Shown here piece after piece: positions 10,188-21,116 of a stretch of 64,000 nucleotides of DNA; positions within the stretch are counted from its first letter, which is position 1; each line of letters starts with the position of its first letter. The stretch is taken from assembly GCA_024364735.1 (NCBI GenBank), contig JAGFNQ010005198.1, positions 1,339,899 to 1,403,898 on the forward strand. Direction: 5' to 3'. This stretch comes from Boesenbergia rotunda (taxonomy: Eukaryota > Streptophyta > Magnoliopsida > Zingiberales > Zingiberaceae). Both the position numbers and the translations under genes were made by a program. Under the pieces are notes generated by a model, which did not search any database, had not been told where the DNA came from, and was given only the letters and a program-made list of their open reading frames with translations.

Positions 10188-13100
10188 TGTAACGCCCGTA
10201 AAATCCTCTCAATATTTTTCTTTAAAATATTGATCATGCCTATATAGATTCTTGAATAACATAGGAATGCTAGCATGAACATTAGCATGATTCCTTATAT
10301 AGATTAAAAAGCTAAGTATTAATGGACCTTACATGGGCCTTCTAGTAACATGGCTATTAGTGAACCTTGGGTAGAATTTTAACATGAATAGAATTGGGCT
10401 CCAATTAGGAATATTAGCATAACTCTTGGTGGGCTCTTATGTGGGCCTTGCCAAAAATAAGAGTAAATGGAATAAAAAAAATGCATGCACCAAGGATTGA
10501 ACCTTGGACCTAGGATAGAGGCAAAGCCTCATCATGCATATACTAACCAATTCACCTAGCAAGGGAGTACTAGTGGAAAAGGAAGAGGATTGTTGTTAAG
10601 GCCAAAGGAAGTGAAGAGTCACCATGTGAGGAGGCACCATGCCCCTTCACTTGCCCCTCCACTTAGTATAAAAGAGGGGGATGAGGAGTGAAGAGACACC
10701 TAAGTTATTTCTTCCTCTTTTCTTCCACCAAGGGCTCTTCCTCTCCTCTCTTCTTCCTCCTCCTAGCCGAAACCCACAAGGTGGTTTTCCCCCTTGGAAA
10801 ACTTCATAAGAAGACCCCCTCTTGAAGATCTAAGTTCTTCTATAAGGCTACAAGGGCAAGGAGTGTTCTAAGGTCAAGAAGGTTTTCTTTTGTTTCTCTA
10901 TTCAAGGTTTATAACCAAGATCAAGAAAGGTATGACTCCCTCACCTGTGGTATAATAGTTTTCTATGTTGTCTATCATGATTTAAGTTTTGTTTGGGATC
11001 TATGTTGAGAAAACTATGGATTAGGGCTTCTAGGGTTTTCGGCCAAGCAAGTTTTTGGGGTTTGGGATGATGTTAAGACCTCACTTATATTTTCTAATGC
11101 TTTCTCATGATAAAATAAGAATGAATTATGAGTTGTGGAATTTTTGTAGCACCCTAAGACCCTACAAGTTTCGGCCACCTCTTCCCTTTCATAGTTAGGA
11201 TTAAATCTAACCCTCCAAGCATGTTTATTATGATTCCCTATGTTACAATGGATGTTAATTGAAATTATATGAATTTTTCCATGGACTTAAGACCCCTATA
11301 AGTTTCAGCCAAGACCAAGTTTTAGGGTTAGGAACTAGGGTTAGCCCAATCATGTGTTCTAATGGCTTCTTATGGTATTGTATGTATTGTATTGGATGTT
11401 AATTGTGAATTATATGAATTTTCCATGGACTTAATACCCTTCTAGGGTTTCGGCCAAGACAAGATTTAGGGCTAGGACTTAGGGTTAGTCCCAATCATGG
11501 GTTCTAATGGCTTCCTATGACATTGCATGTATGGTAGGGGCTTTACTTTACTTATGGTACCTTACATGTTACTTGAATGATGGGGCATCTATCTATAACT
11601 TTTGGCCAAAGCTCCAAGTCTAGGGTTTGGGTTAGTCTAAGGGTTCAAGTATACTTGTTTATGGCTTATTATGATGTATGTATATGTTCAAGCATGTTGT
11701 ATGAATTTTATGATACCTAAAACCCTAACTTTATGTGCTATGCATCATGACCTTGTATGCTTATATTATGTGTCATATTTTAGTAGGTTTTATTTATGGA
11801 TGTTTAAACCATATACCATGAACACATGTGTTGGGAAGTATGTATCATGTTTATGTAGAATTGTGCATGCATTAGGTTAAATGCCTTGAACATATGTATA
11901 TTATGGTTATGTAGACCTATGCATGTTTTATGTTGAATGTCATGAACCTATGTAGTATGTATCATGTTCATATGGATCCTACCCATGCATGCTTTATGAT
12001 AGATACCATGATCATGTATGCTATGTGATATGTACCATGTATGTGATGCATGCTTACCTTATGTACCATGATCATGCAAGCTTCATGAACTAAGATAATG
12101 TTTATGCTTTAGGGTCTAATTATGTATGTATGTCATGCCTTATGAATGAAGATGATAAATGAAGATAATGTTTATGCCTTTAAGGCATAATGATGTTATG
12201 CATTAAGTATGAATGATGAAATGCTAAGTATGCTTTATGTCATACTTCATGTAATAAGATCATGTTTATGTCTTTAAATATGCTATGTATGTTCTATGAA
12301 TGATGAAGCATGTGAAGCTATTTTACTTTATGAATGGGCTTGTACCGGACCAAAGTAAGGGTCCAAGGGATGGGCTCCTTATGAAAGCCTTGGTTCTGGA
12401 CTACCGTAGCTGTCCACAGTTCTGGGACTACCACAGCTGTCCAACAGGGATGGGCTCCTTATGTTAGCCTCGGTGATAGACTACCGTAGCTGTCCCTAGG
12501 TTGAAGGTAACCTAGTACCCTAGTAGGTCGAGACTAGCTACCTCGTATTTACTTAGGGATGCGCGCAAATGATGTATGTATGTATGTGGTACAAGCTGGG
12601 GCCCCCCATGATGTTATGATTATGTTTAAGTATTTATAAGTATGATTTTCAAATAAGCATCCTTATGTTATGTGCATTTAACTCATGCATTCATTTATGC
12701 TATGCATCTATGCCATGTCAAGTATGTTATATATTTATGTTTATGTCAAGAACATCTATGTCATGTCAAGTATGTTCATATGCTTATATTTTATGACAAG
12801 TACTTCTTATGTCATGAGCTTTATGTACCTTCATTTTATGTTAAGCACTTCCATATGATTATGTATTTCCATGTACATCTATATTCCTTCTCATGTTAAA
12901 TGTTTTATGCTTTATGAATACCTTCTCATAATATGCCTTTGTTTTATGTTACTCTCTCTATGTTATGCCTTATATGTGACGTATGGTTTTAGTGAGTAGG
13001 AAAGAGTCTTACTAAGCCTATGTGCTTATAAGTTTTATTTTCTTATACCGCAGATCAAGCAAGAGGATATTAAGCTATGGGAAGCAGCAGGAGGGGCAAG

Positions 13101-13497
13101 TGTGTGTGTGTGGTAGTGACTTGGCAAAGAAAAAGAAAAAGACCACATTACTCCCATTTGTCACATGTCTTATGTTTTGCATTATCACCCTTAGTTGCAT
13201 GCTATACTTTACGATGATTTTTACTAAAGAACAACTTATGTTGATTTCCATGATGTCACATGCTATGTCTCACATGCTATGTTTTATTTCTTTTATGATT
13301 ATGATGATGCTAAGTAACTAAGTCATCATGTTTAGAAATGATACCTAAGATATGTCAATATGAGTTGCATGTTTTAAACACACATGTATAAAGTTTTAAA
13401 ATTATTCCGCTGTATTAAGATCTCCATATGCATGTATGTATGTTAGCGTAATGCCGCCTTCCGCCCACACCGTAGGGCTGGAATGGCGGGCGTTACA
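10188..13497 (+). mobile_element. Solo LTR 2 of the TGTAACG family (in copia-1 gag)
   Basis: A 3310-bp unit starts TGTAACGCCCG and ends GCGGGCGTTACA, flanked by GACGG (10183-10187) and GATGG (13498-13502), a 5-bp duplication with one C-to-T mismatch. It aligns with the reverse complement of solo LTR 1 at both ends (for example the AATATT-rich start and the CCGCTG-rich end), so the two copies lie in opposite orientation. A TATA-like TAGTATAAAAGAGG near 10666-10680 fits the LTR promoter. It has no coding domains and no internal region. Confidence 0.85.
10490..10563 (-). repeat. tRNA-like segment, antisense to solo LTR 2
   Basis: On the minus strand an A-box-like TAGGTGAATTGG (10547-10558) precedes a B-box-like GGTTCAATCCT (10493-10503). 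The B box is identical to that at 7914-7924. Because both solo LTRs carry it at equivalent positions, the segment belongs to the LTR family and is not a separate SINE insertion. Confidence 0.55.
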
Positions 13498-13502
13498 GAT
13501 GG

Positions 13503-14040
13503 ATTACGGTAAGAAGTTATCCTGAATCCGAACTTTACGATCTCATTTCATATTTGTCACGTAAGTTGGTGAAAGCCAACATCCAGGTTGAAACCCTCCG
13601 ACAGGAAGTCAAACTCCTGAAAGAGGAAGCCAACTCGAGTTTCTCGACCGAGATAGTTCAAGAAGGAAACTCAACTCAAGTTCAAAAGCTTGAGGAAGAG
13701 AATTCCTCCTTGAAAACTCAAGTCAAGGAATTCAGAGTCGCATTAGAATGATTCACTTCGGGTTCCAAGAATCATGACATGATTCTCAAAAAACAGAAGT
13801 CAATTCTAAATCGATCCGGACTAGGCTATCGAACCAACTCGCGACAACGGTCTTACTATTCTGTATTGAACCAACCTAGAACCCGAGTCCAAGCATGGGT
13901 CCCAAAGCTAAGTTTGAATAAACAAGCTAGACCAAACCAATAATGGATCCCCAAGGACAAGATTCACATCTTGCCTAACCCTTATCGAGGCTTCAGTCCA
14001 GGGGAAGCTAATATAAAAACCATTTTTATACTTAGAGGAT
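13503..14040 (+). pseudogene. Copia-1 gag, C-terminal part after the solo LTR
   Basis: This continues the gag frame broken at 10187. A coiled-coil-like stretch (KLVKANIQVETLRQEVKLLK, near 13562) is followed by WVPK and WIPK phrases, which in SIRE-like copia elements link gag to protease. Stops are present at 13749 and again near 13942. There is no complete domain. Confidence 0.7.
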
Positions 14041-15036
14041 TTTTTGCTTGAATAATTGCTTGTTGCTTGTTTATTTCATTTTTGCAATTTCATTATGCTT
14101 AGACTTAGGAATGGTTAGTTAAGGATAAAAGACTTACTTGAAACTTGAACAACATAGTATTAGGTGGAGGTGAGATGATAGTACATTAGGGGAGCCCTTT
14201 TAAAAAGTCAAGTAAGGTAAGGCGTACCCTACTTGATCTGTTTAGTCCGGTGGAACTAGCCGAAGCTACCGAACCAAATTCTAAGCTAGTTAGACCAAAA
14301 TTTCTCAAGAAGTAATTTGAAAATGAACTTTTGGTAAAAGGATTTGTCAAGGAAAGGGTTGTTGCTCCAATAAGGCTACGGCCAAAGAAGGCCTCTATGC
14401 CTCATCAAGACCTAGAAGCCAATTATCGAAACTCATCTTTAAATTACTATTTGATAAATTTGAATCTAACACAAGTTTTAATTAAATCTTAGATTTAACA
14501 TTAATTCAAAGATAAAAATTAATACATCTCACAAAACAAATAAGGAAACCTATTTTGTCACTTAAAATTGGGTGAGATGTCTAGGACCTAATAATGTAGT
14601 TCAACCCAACTCTTTAATATTTTTCAAAATTAATTCAACATTCTTTTTAAAATCAATTCTACATTTTTCAAAATTAATCTTCAACATTTTTCAAAATCAA
14701 TTCTACATCATGTTCAAAATCAATTCAACATTCTTCAAAATTAAATATTTTTTTCAAAATTAATTCAACATTTTTTTCAAAATTAATTCAACACTTTTCA
14801 AAATTAATTCAACATTTTTCAAAATCAATTCCACACTGAACATTTAATCACCTAAAATTTTTCAAAAATAATTCAACTCATACTAAAAACCTGTCTCACA
14901 AAAACCCATAAGGTCAACATGCTTGATAACGTTAGATATGGGTGAGGCAGATTAGGTAATGAAATTCAATTCAATCTATCCTTACCTCTACATAAATGGA
15001 TCCAAATCAAACATACTTTATGTGTAGGAACATAAA
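14041..15036 (+). other. Noncoding spacer between gag and protease in copia-1
   Basis: About 1 kb with stops in every frame separates the gag tail from the protease. Copia elements normally have one continuous gag-pol frame, so this is unexpected. At about 14600-14880 it contains tandem copies of TTTTCAAAATTAATTCAACA. It could be an intron-like segment, an old insertion or decayed coding sequence; I cannot decide. Confidence 0.5.
14600..14885. repeat. AT-rich tandem repeat (TTCAAAATTAATTCAACA)
   Basis: About ten imperfect copies of a 20-24 bp unit containing TTTTTCAAAATTAATTCAACA variants. The open frame at 14572-14763 is a by-product of the array. Confidence 0.75.
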
Positions 15037-16587
15037 GATTTAGACCAGTGGATATTGGATAGTGGATGCTCTAGACACATGACTGGGGATAAATTGAAGT
15101 TCACCAAAATCAAGTTCAAAAACCTAGGCTCAGTGGCATTTGGCAACAATGTCACACTTAAAGTAATTGGGTCAAGTAACAATGAATTTAACTCTGATTT
15201 TATTATTAAAAAGGTATTATTGGTTGAAAACTTTAAGTTTAATTTACTTAGCATTAGCCAACTTTGTGATACTGGTTATATTGTTACCTTCACCAATTCT
15301 GACTGCCTGATTAGGAATCTACAAGACTCAGAAGTAACACTTAAGGGTAGTAGGAAAAATAATGTTTACACAATCAATCTACCCGTAATACCTAAATGTT
15401 TTCTAACTCAATTAGAAGAAATCAACCTTTGGCATAAAAGACTAGGTCACACCCATACTAAATTAATTTCAAAAATAACTCAACTTGGATTGGTTAAAGG
15501 TGTACCTAAAATTAAAAACTTTGAAAATACCATCTGTAATTCATGTCAACAAGGTAAACAAACCAAATCAACTCACAAACCAACTCAGTAAGACTTAACC
15601 CAAGCCACACTTGAGCTCTTACACCTAGACCTATTTGATTCACATGGAGCCAAGTCACTAAGCAAGAATCGGTACTGCTTAGTAATCATTGACGATTACT
15701 CTAGGTTTACCTGGGTTAGGTTCTTAAAAACTAAAGATGAAACATTTAACTCATTTAATAACTTGTGCAAAATGATAGAAAATCAAAATGACACAAAAAT
15801 TAAAAGACTTAGGAGTGACCATGGGGGAGAGTTTGAAAATCAGATATTTGAGGAATTTTATAAAATTAATGGGTACGTCCATGAGTTTTCATGTCCTAAA
15901 ACTCCCCAACAAAATGGAATAGTTGAAAGAAAAAATAGAACCCTTCAGGAAGCCGCTAGGACCATGCTCAATGAATATAACCTAACTAATCAGTTTTGGG
16001 CAGAGGCGGTAAATACAGCCTATTATATACAAAATAGGGTCTTAATTAATAAAAGACACAATAAGACATCCTATAAAATTTATTATCACATATTACCAAA
16101 TTTACATTACTTAAGGGTTTTTGGGTACAAAGTCCATATTTTGAACACTAAGGACTACCTAGGTAAGTTTCAATCAAAATCAACCCCAGGAATCTTTTTA
16201 GGGTATTCAACAACAAGTAGAGCATATAGGGTTTATAATAGACAAACCCATAAAATTGAAGAAACCACCAACTTAATATTTGATGAAGAAATTGAAACAA
16301 AACCTATTGACAATCAAAACCTAAACAATTCAAATCTTGATCAAGAAGATATTGAACCATTAATTGAACCATTAACTGAACTATCAATTGAACCAACTAC
16401 TGAGGCATCAACTGAACCAATAGCTGAACCAACCCAAGTAGTTGAACCGATCGCTGAACCAAACCTACCAGCCAGACCTGAGGCTGAACCGAGTTCTAGG
16501 AGAACAAAGAAACCCAGACTCAATCATCCATCTGACCAAATCTTGGGTGATCCAACCTTAGGAGTCAAAACAAGGTCCTTTTACTGA
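15037..16587 (+). pseudogene. Copia-1 protease and integrase
   Basis: The segment opens with the aspartic protease motif WILDSGCSRHMTG at about 15046, active-site DSG intact. The gag-pre-integrase zinc domain follows, with LWHKRLGHTHTK and CNSCQQGKQ giving the HHCC finger. The DDE integrase core comes next: DDYSRFTWV, then RSDHGGEFEN, then PQQNGIVERKNR with the catalytic Glu. A TAA at 15589-15591 splits zinc finger from core and a TGA at 16585-16587 follows the acidic linker, both in the same frame. The linker has a Glu-Pro-rich repeat (EPLIEPLTELSIEPT). Integrase inserts the cDNA; this copy cannot make a full protein. Confidence 0.9.
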
Positions 16588-18142
16588 AATCTTAGTCAAA
16601 TTGCTCTAATTTCAAAATTAGAACCTAAGACTATAGAAGAAGCCCTACCTGACCCAGATTGGATCATAGCAATGCAAGAAGAACTAGCCCAATTTGAGAG
16701 AAATCAAGTCTGGGAGTTAGTACCTAAACCTGAAGGTAAGTCAATCATAGACACTAAGTGGGTATTTAGAAACAAGCTAAATGACCAAGGGGAGATAGTT
16801 AGAAACAAAGCCCGCTTAGTAGCTAAAGGGTTTAGTCAAGTCGAAGGGTTAGATTATGATGAAACTTATGCCTCCGTAGCCAGACTTGAATCAATTAGGA
16901 TGTTACTAGCTTTTGCAGCCCATAGAGGTTTTAAACTATAACAAATGGATGTCAAGTCTGCCTTTCTTAATGGATTCATAAAAGAGGAAGTATATGTAGG
17001 GCAGCCCCCAGGTTTTGAGGACTTAAACAATCCTGAGTATGTGTACAAACATAGGAAATCCCTTTATGGGTTAAAACAAGCACCTAGGGCCTAGTACGAA
17101 ACTATCAACCTACTTGATTTCTAAGGAATTTAACCAAGGCCAAATTGACTCAACATTATTTGTTAAAACCCTAGAAAAAGACATATTTATAGCTCAAATA
17201 TACATAGATGATATAATATTTGGGTCAACAAATTCTAACTTTTTAAAGAATTTGTCAAAATTATGGAGTGAGTTTGAAATAAGTTTGGTAGGTGAGCTAA
17301 ACTTTTTCTTAGGTCTCCAAATAAAACAAACCAGGGATGGTAACAATGTTCCTCAATCCAAATATGCAAGGGAATTAATTAAAAAATTCAAAATGAAAAA
17401 CTCTAAAAGCTTAAGTACTCCTATGGCCACAAATGTCAAAATAGACAATGACCCTGAAGGTAAACCAGTTGACCTAAAGTTATACAGAAGTATGATTGGT
17501 AGCTTATTATACTTAAATGCTAGTAGACCTGACATTTTGTTCACTGTAGGAATGTACGCTAGATACCAAACCTGTGCTAAGGAATCGCACTTAACAGCAC
17601 TAAAAAGAATCCCAAGGTACATTAAAGGTACCCTAAATGTAAGTATTTGGTATCCTAGGACTTCCAATTTTGAATTATCAGGATACTTAGACTTTGACTA
17701 TGCCGGTTGCAAACTAGATAGAAAGAGTACAAGTGAAAGTTGTCAATTACTAGGACACAGTCTAGTCAGCTGGTGCAGTAGAAAGCAACACTACGTAGCC
17801 TTATCCACAACTGAAACAGAATATATTGCCCTAGGAGAGTATGTAGCACAACTTTTATGGATGATGCACACTCTTAAGGACTTCCAGCTAGACTATGCCC
17901 AAACCAAAGTGTTCATTGACAACATAAGCTCAATAAATCTTACAAAAAACCTAATTCATCACTCCCAAACCAAACACATTGAAGTAAAACATCATTTTGT
18001 TAGGGATCACGTAGCCAGGGGCGAAATCGTACTTATGCATGTGGATTCGAAATCTAATTTAGCCAACATCTTTACTAAACCCTTACCTGAGTCTGATTTT
18101 AGCTTACTAAGAAGGCAGTTAGGATTGTGCTTAGTAGAATAG
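16588..18142 (+). pseudogene. Copia-1 reverse transcriptase and RNase H
   Basis: The start QVWELVPKPEGK..TKWVFRNK and ARLVAKGFSQ is the conserved copia RT N-terminus. Then come QMDVKSAFLNG and the catalytic IYIDDIIFGSTN (YIDD in place of YVDD). RNase H follows, with GYLDFDYAGC, SWCSRKQ, TETEYIAL and the C-terminal NIFTKPLPE. Breaks are TAA at 16939-16941, TAG at 17092-17094 where the family has TGG (PRAWYE), a further stop near 17121, and a frameshift near 17110. The frame from 17114 to 18142 is open. TGG to TAG fits a G-to-A change. Confidence 0.9.
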
Positions 18143-19397
18143 GACTGCTCTAATTTTTTTCCTTAAAAATGTTTTTTATTTTTTTAAAAAACTAGTATTT
18201 CATATCTTTCGAAAAATCAATTTGTTTATTAAGTCTTGAATTTTAAAATTCTTTTCTGACTTAGATTTTTTGAAAAGTTTACCCCCTTTTAAAACTAGGG
18301 TTTTTCTACGCAAATGGATTTAGCCTAGGCTTTAACCCTAGAATTGCATGCACCTATAGATCTAGAAGCCAGCATCTCACAAGCACATTAGGACACTTTG
18401 ATTGATAACTTTGACTGGGTTGAGATTCTTAGGTCTATGCCTTGACTCAAGATGCTTTAAGTTAGTGCATCTAGAGTAGTTGGGGCGATAAATACAATTG
18501 AACAGCAATCAAGTTAAGTGTTCAAGCTTAGAAAATCTAACTTGATCAAATCACTTAACTTGACTAACCCTAGTGAAAGTTGCTATTATATAACAGTCAG
18601 TAAGTAGCTAACTGGGTTAGACAGGACCCGAACAAGTTTAATTTAATTGGTTTAATCCTTTTTGGTGCTTGGGTTCACTATAATTGGTTCAATACGTATT
18701 TAAATTTTGGTTTAACTGACTCTGATTAGAAATTGGTTCACAAATGGTGTTCAATCATTTTTTTTGATATATGGCAAAGGGGGAGAGAGTAAAAGAAGGG
18801 TAAAATTTTTTCATTTGTTTTATCAAAAAGTAAAGTTAAATTTTGAAGTGCATTAAAACATTCATTTCTTTTTTTGGAAACTTTTTTCTTAAGTGAAATT
18901 TTTTTTCTAAGTAAAATTTTTTCTAAGTGTAATTTTTTTTCTAAGTAAAAATTTTTCTAAGTGAAAATGATTTTTCTAAGTGCAATTTTCTTGTGCAAAA
19001 TTTTCTCCAAGTGCAAATTTTTCTAAGTGCAAAAAGATTTTCAAGTGCACAATATATCTTAATGTGCAAACTCTTTTAAGTGTGCAAATGTTTTGCAAAT
19101 TTTTGTGGTACCTTAAACTTTCAAAACTTCAAAAGTTTTGCAAAATACTTGGTCAATATTTGGTATCACAAAAAGACTTTAGCTTGGTTTTCCTCTAACA
19201 AAAACCTAGCCTGTCTTTGAAAAACAACATATCATTAAAAGCTTCAGAGGGAGAATTTTTATTTCAGGGGGAGCTTAGTACTTGTTTTTTCAAAAAATTA
19301 GTTTTCTTAAAAGAGAGGAAAATAAAATTGTTTTTGTTAATATATATCTGCTTTACATGATTTAAACTTAACTTTTTGAACCAGGTTGTCATAAATC
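18143..19397 (+). other. Copia-1 3' spacer without an env-like frame
   Basis: A 1.25 kb stretch between pol and the purine tract. SIRE-type elements often have a long 3' spacer and sometimes an env-like frame; I see none here. Between about 18890 and 19100 a T-rich unit TTTTTCTAAGTGCAAA repeats about ten times. Confidence 0.6.
18890..19100. repeat. T-rich tandem repeat TTTTTCTAAGTG
   Basis: Imperfect 16-20 bp units TTTTTCTAAGTGAAAA to TTTCTAAGTGCAAA in the copia-1 3' spacer. The nearby open frame at 18980-19198 derives from the array. Confidence 0.7.
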
Positions 19398-19411
19398 AAA
19401 AAGGGGGAGAT
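19398..19411 (+). promoter_or_regulatory. Copia-1 polypurine tract
   Basis: AAAAAGGGGGAGATT immediately precedes the 3' LTR start TGTTGG at 19412 and would prime plus-strand DNA synthesis. Confidence 0.85.
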
Positions 19412-20659
19412 TGTTGGTATCGGAAGCACCAAGATCAAACCTAAGTTTTGATAATGGCAAAGGGTTCATAAGTTAAGGTTACCTCATGATCTAATAAAGC
19501 TTATTTAAGTGCGCAGGAAAAGTCCTAGGTAAACTAGGCATGAAATCCTGATTCAAGGAATTGGGCAATAAGTTCTGGCCGAGGGCTGGGCACCTAAGTC
19601 CTGACATAGGGTTGGGCAATAAGTCCTGGTCGGGGAGTGGGCATGAAGTCCTGATTCAAGGAATTGGGCAATAAGTCCTGTCCAAGGGCTGGGCACCGAA
19701 GACATGACTGAGGGTTGGGCAATAAGTCTTGATCACAGACTGGGCACGAAGACCTGATCCGGAAGATTGGGCAAAAGTCCAATCGAAGGAGCCGGTTGGT
19801 AAAAAGATAAATTATCCTGAGAGGAGTAGGCGAGGATGCGTTCCCCGTAGGAGGGAACATTAGGCGTCGATTCGACCTAGGGTTCCATCTTGGAAGCCTA
19901 GAGTCTGAACCAAGATAGCTCTGGTTGTTTTCTGGACTTAACTTATATATTGTTCGTGTTTTGTAACTAACTCTGGTTGCAGGAACAAAGGTTAAAGTGT
20001 TATGCTTCCCAAGGGCGTGAATAAAGTCAGGCGCCTGATCATACAGGCGCCCCAGATGAGGGTTTTCCAGCAGTCTCGAAGCAAAGTCTCCACGTCAACA
20101 AAGGAGGCGCCTGTGTTGATACAGGCGCCCTAGTCGACTTAGGCGTCCCAGTTGAAGGGATAAGCGCTGGCCAAGTCTGCAGATGAGGATTCGCGCAGAA
20201 AGGGCCACGTGTCAGGTGCCCCCTTCAACACAGGACCCCAAGAAGACCTTATATAAAGGGGTTCACCCCCTTGCTTCCAGACACAATTGCTTCCAACGAA
20301 AAAGTTCAAGCGCTCTGCTCCAAATGCTCCGTGCTCAAGTCTCAAGCGCCAACGATGACCCGCGGCTCCGATCTTCGAATCTTCTCCGATCGTCGATATT
20401 TTTTTAATTAATTGTTGTACTTAAATTCTGTATTCGAACTTCAAACTTGTAACTGTTTTGCGAAATATAGAATTGCCCAACGTAAATGGTCAAGGACCGT
20501 GGCCCTTGGAGTAGCAACCGATCTAGACTCCGAACCAAGTAAAAGAAAACTGTGTTAGCATTGTTGTGAATTTTCCGCTGCTTAATTGCTCTTATTTTTA
20601 ATCCGAAAAGATTTTATCGATATTCACCCCCCCCTCTATCGATTCTAAACTATCCCACA
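19412..20659 (+). repeat. Copia-1 3' LTR
   Basis: This 1248-bp LTR is uninterrupted and closely similar to the split 5' LTR. It carries the GGGCAATAAGTCC minisatellite, the CAGGCGCC cluster and a TATA-like CTTATATAAAGG near 20247. The end CTATCCCACA is followed by AGATG. Confidence 0.9.
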
Positions 20660-21116
20660 AGATGGACCTAGGATATTTGGATTTCTCAAAACTTGATATC
20701 ACTAGTTAGAGTTGAGCTACGAGATGGTATTTGTGGTGTTCAAACTTAGTCCTAATGAATATCAATTATGTTCTCATACTGTATCAGTTGGCACAGAACA
20801 ATACAGCAACACTGCAGAAATCAGAGGGCCTGAAATCAGAGGACTTCAGGACTTCAAAACCTGAAATCTAATTATTTCAGGCCTAATGTGGGCCTGAAAT
20901 TAGAGGACTTTAGGACTGATTTATTTTGTTTTCATTGAATTAGACAAGGTGAAATATATCATAGTATTGGAATACCTCTTCAAGTGACAATATTAACAAT
21001 AACTAGTTTTTTTACAATACTATCATTGTACAATATACAAAATATATACATTCATTTCTCCTGCTTACAAAATATATACTTCAATCAGAATATTCCTGCA
21101 TACATATACCAGTAAC
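20660..21116. repeat. Continuation of direct repeat copy 2 and palindromic block 3
   Basis: 20660-20830 continues the sequence broken by copia-1 and matches 3021-3170. At about 20828-20915 a shorter palindromic block follows (GGGCCTGAAATCAGAGGACTT, GGCCTAATGTGGGCCTGAAAT). The rest is AT-rich. Confidence 0.65.

Larger units (their letters stand above)
3965..20659 (+). mobile_element. Copia-1: nested Ty1/copia LTR retrotransposon
   Basis: This is a full-length but inactive element. Its LTRs start TGTTGGT and end CCCACA. Flanks are TGATG (3960-3964) and AGATG (20660-20664), a 5-bp target duplication with one mismatch; the undisturbed copy of the site at about 3020 reads ACTGATGGACC. Order on the plus strand is 5' LTR, primer site TGGTATCAAAGC, gag, protease, integrase, reverse transcriptase, RNase H, a noncoding 3' spacer, purine tract and 3' LTR, which is the copia order. 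The reverse transcriptase YIDDIIFG and RNase H sequence suggest the SIRE-like lineage, at moderate confidence. Removing the two solo LTRs leaves about 9.8 kb. The polyprotein has at least five stops and one frameshift. Confidence 0.9.

Noticed and set aside
12672..13321. Open frames rich in Cys, His and Tyr in solo LTR 2
   Set aside because: They come from ATG/CAT-rich tandem sequence in the LTR. Composition explains them.
16341..16523. Gly-Ser-rich minus-strand frame
   Set aside because: It is the antisense of the Glu-Pro repeats in the copia-1 integrase linker.
18143..19397. Env-like frame in the copia-1 3' spacer
   Set aside because: No frame longer than about 70 codons, no signal peptide and no membrane segment pattern.
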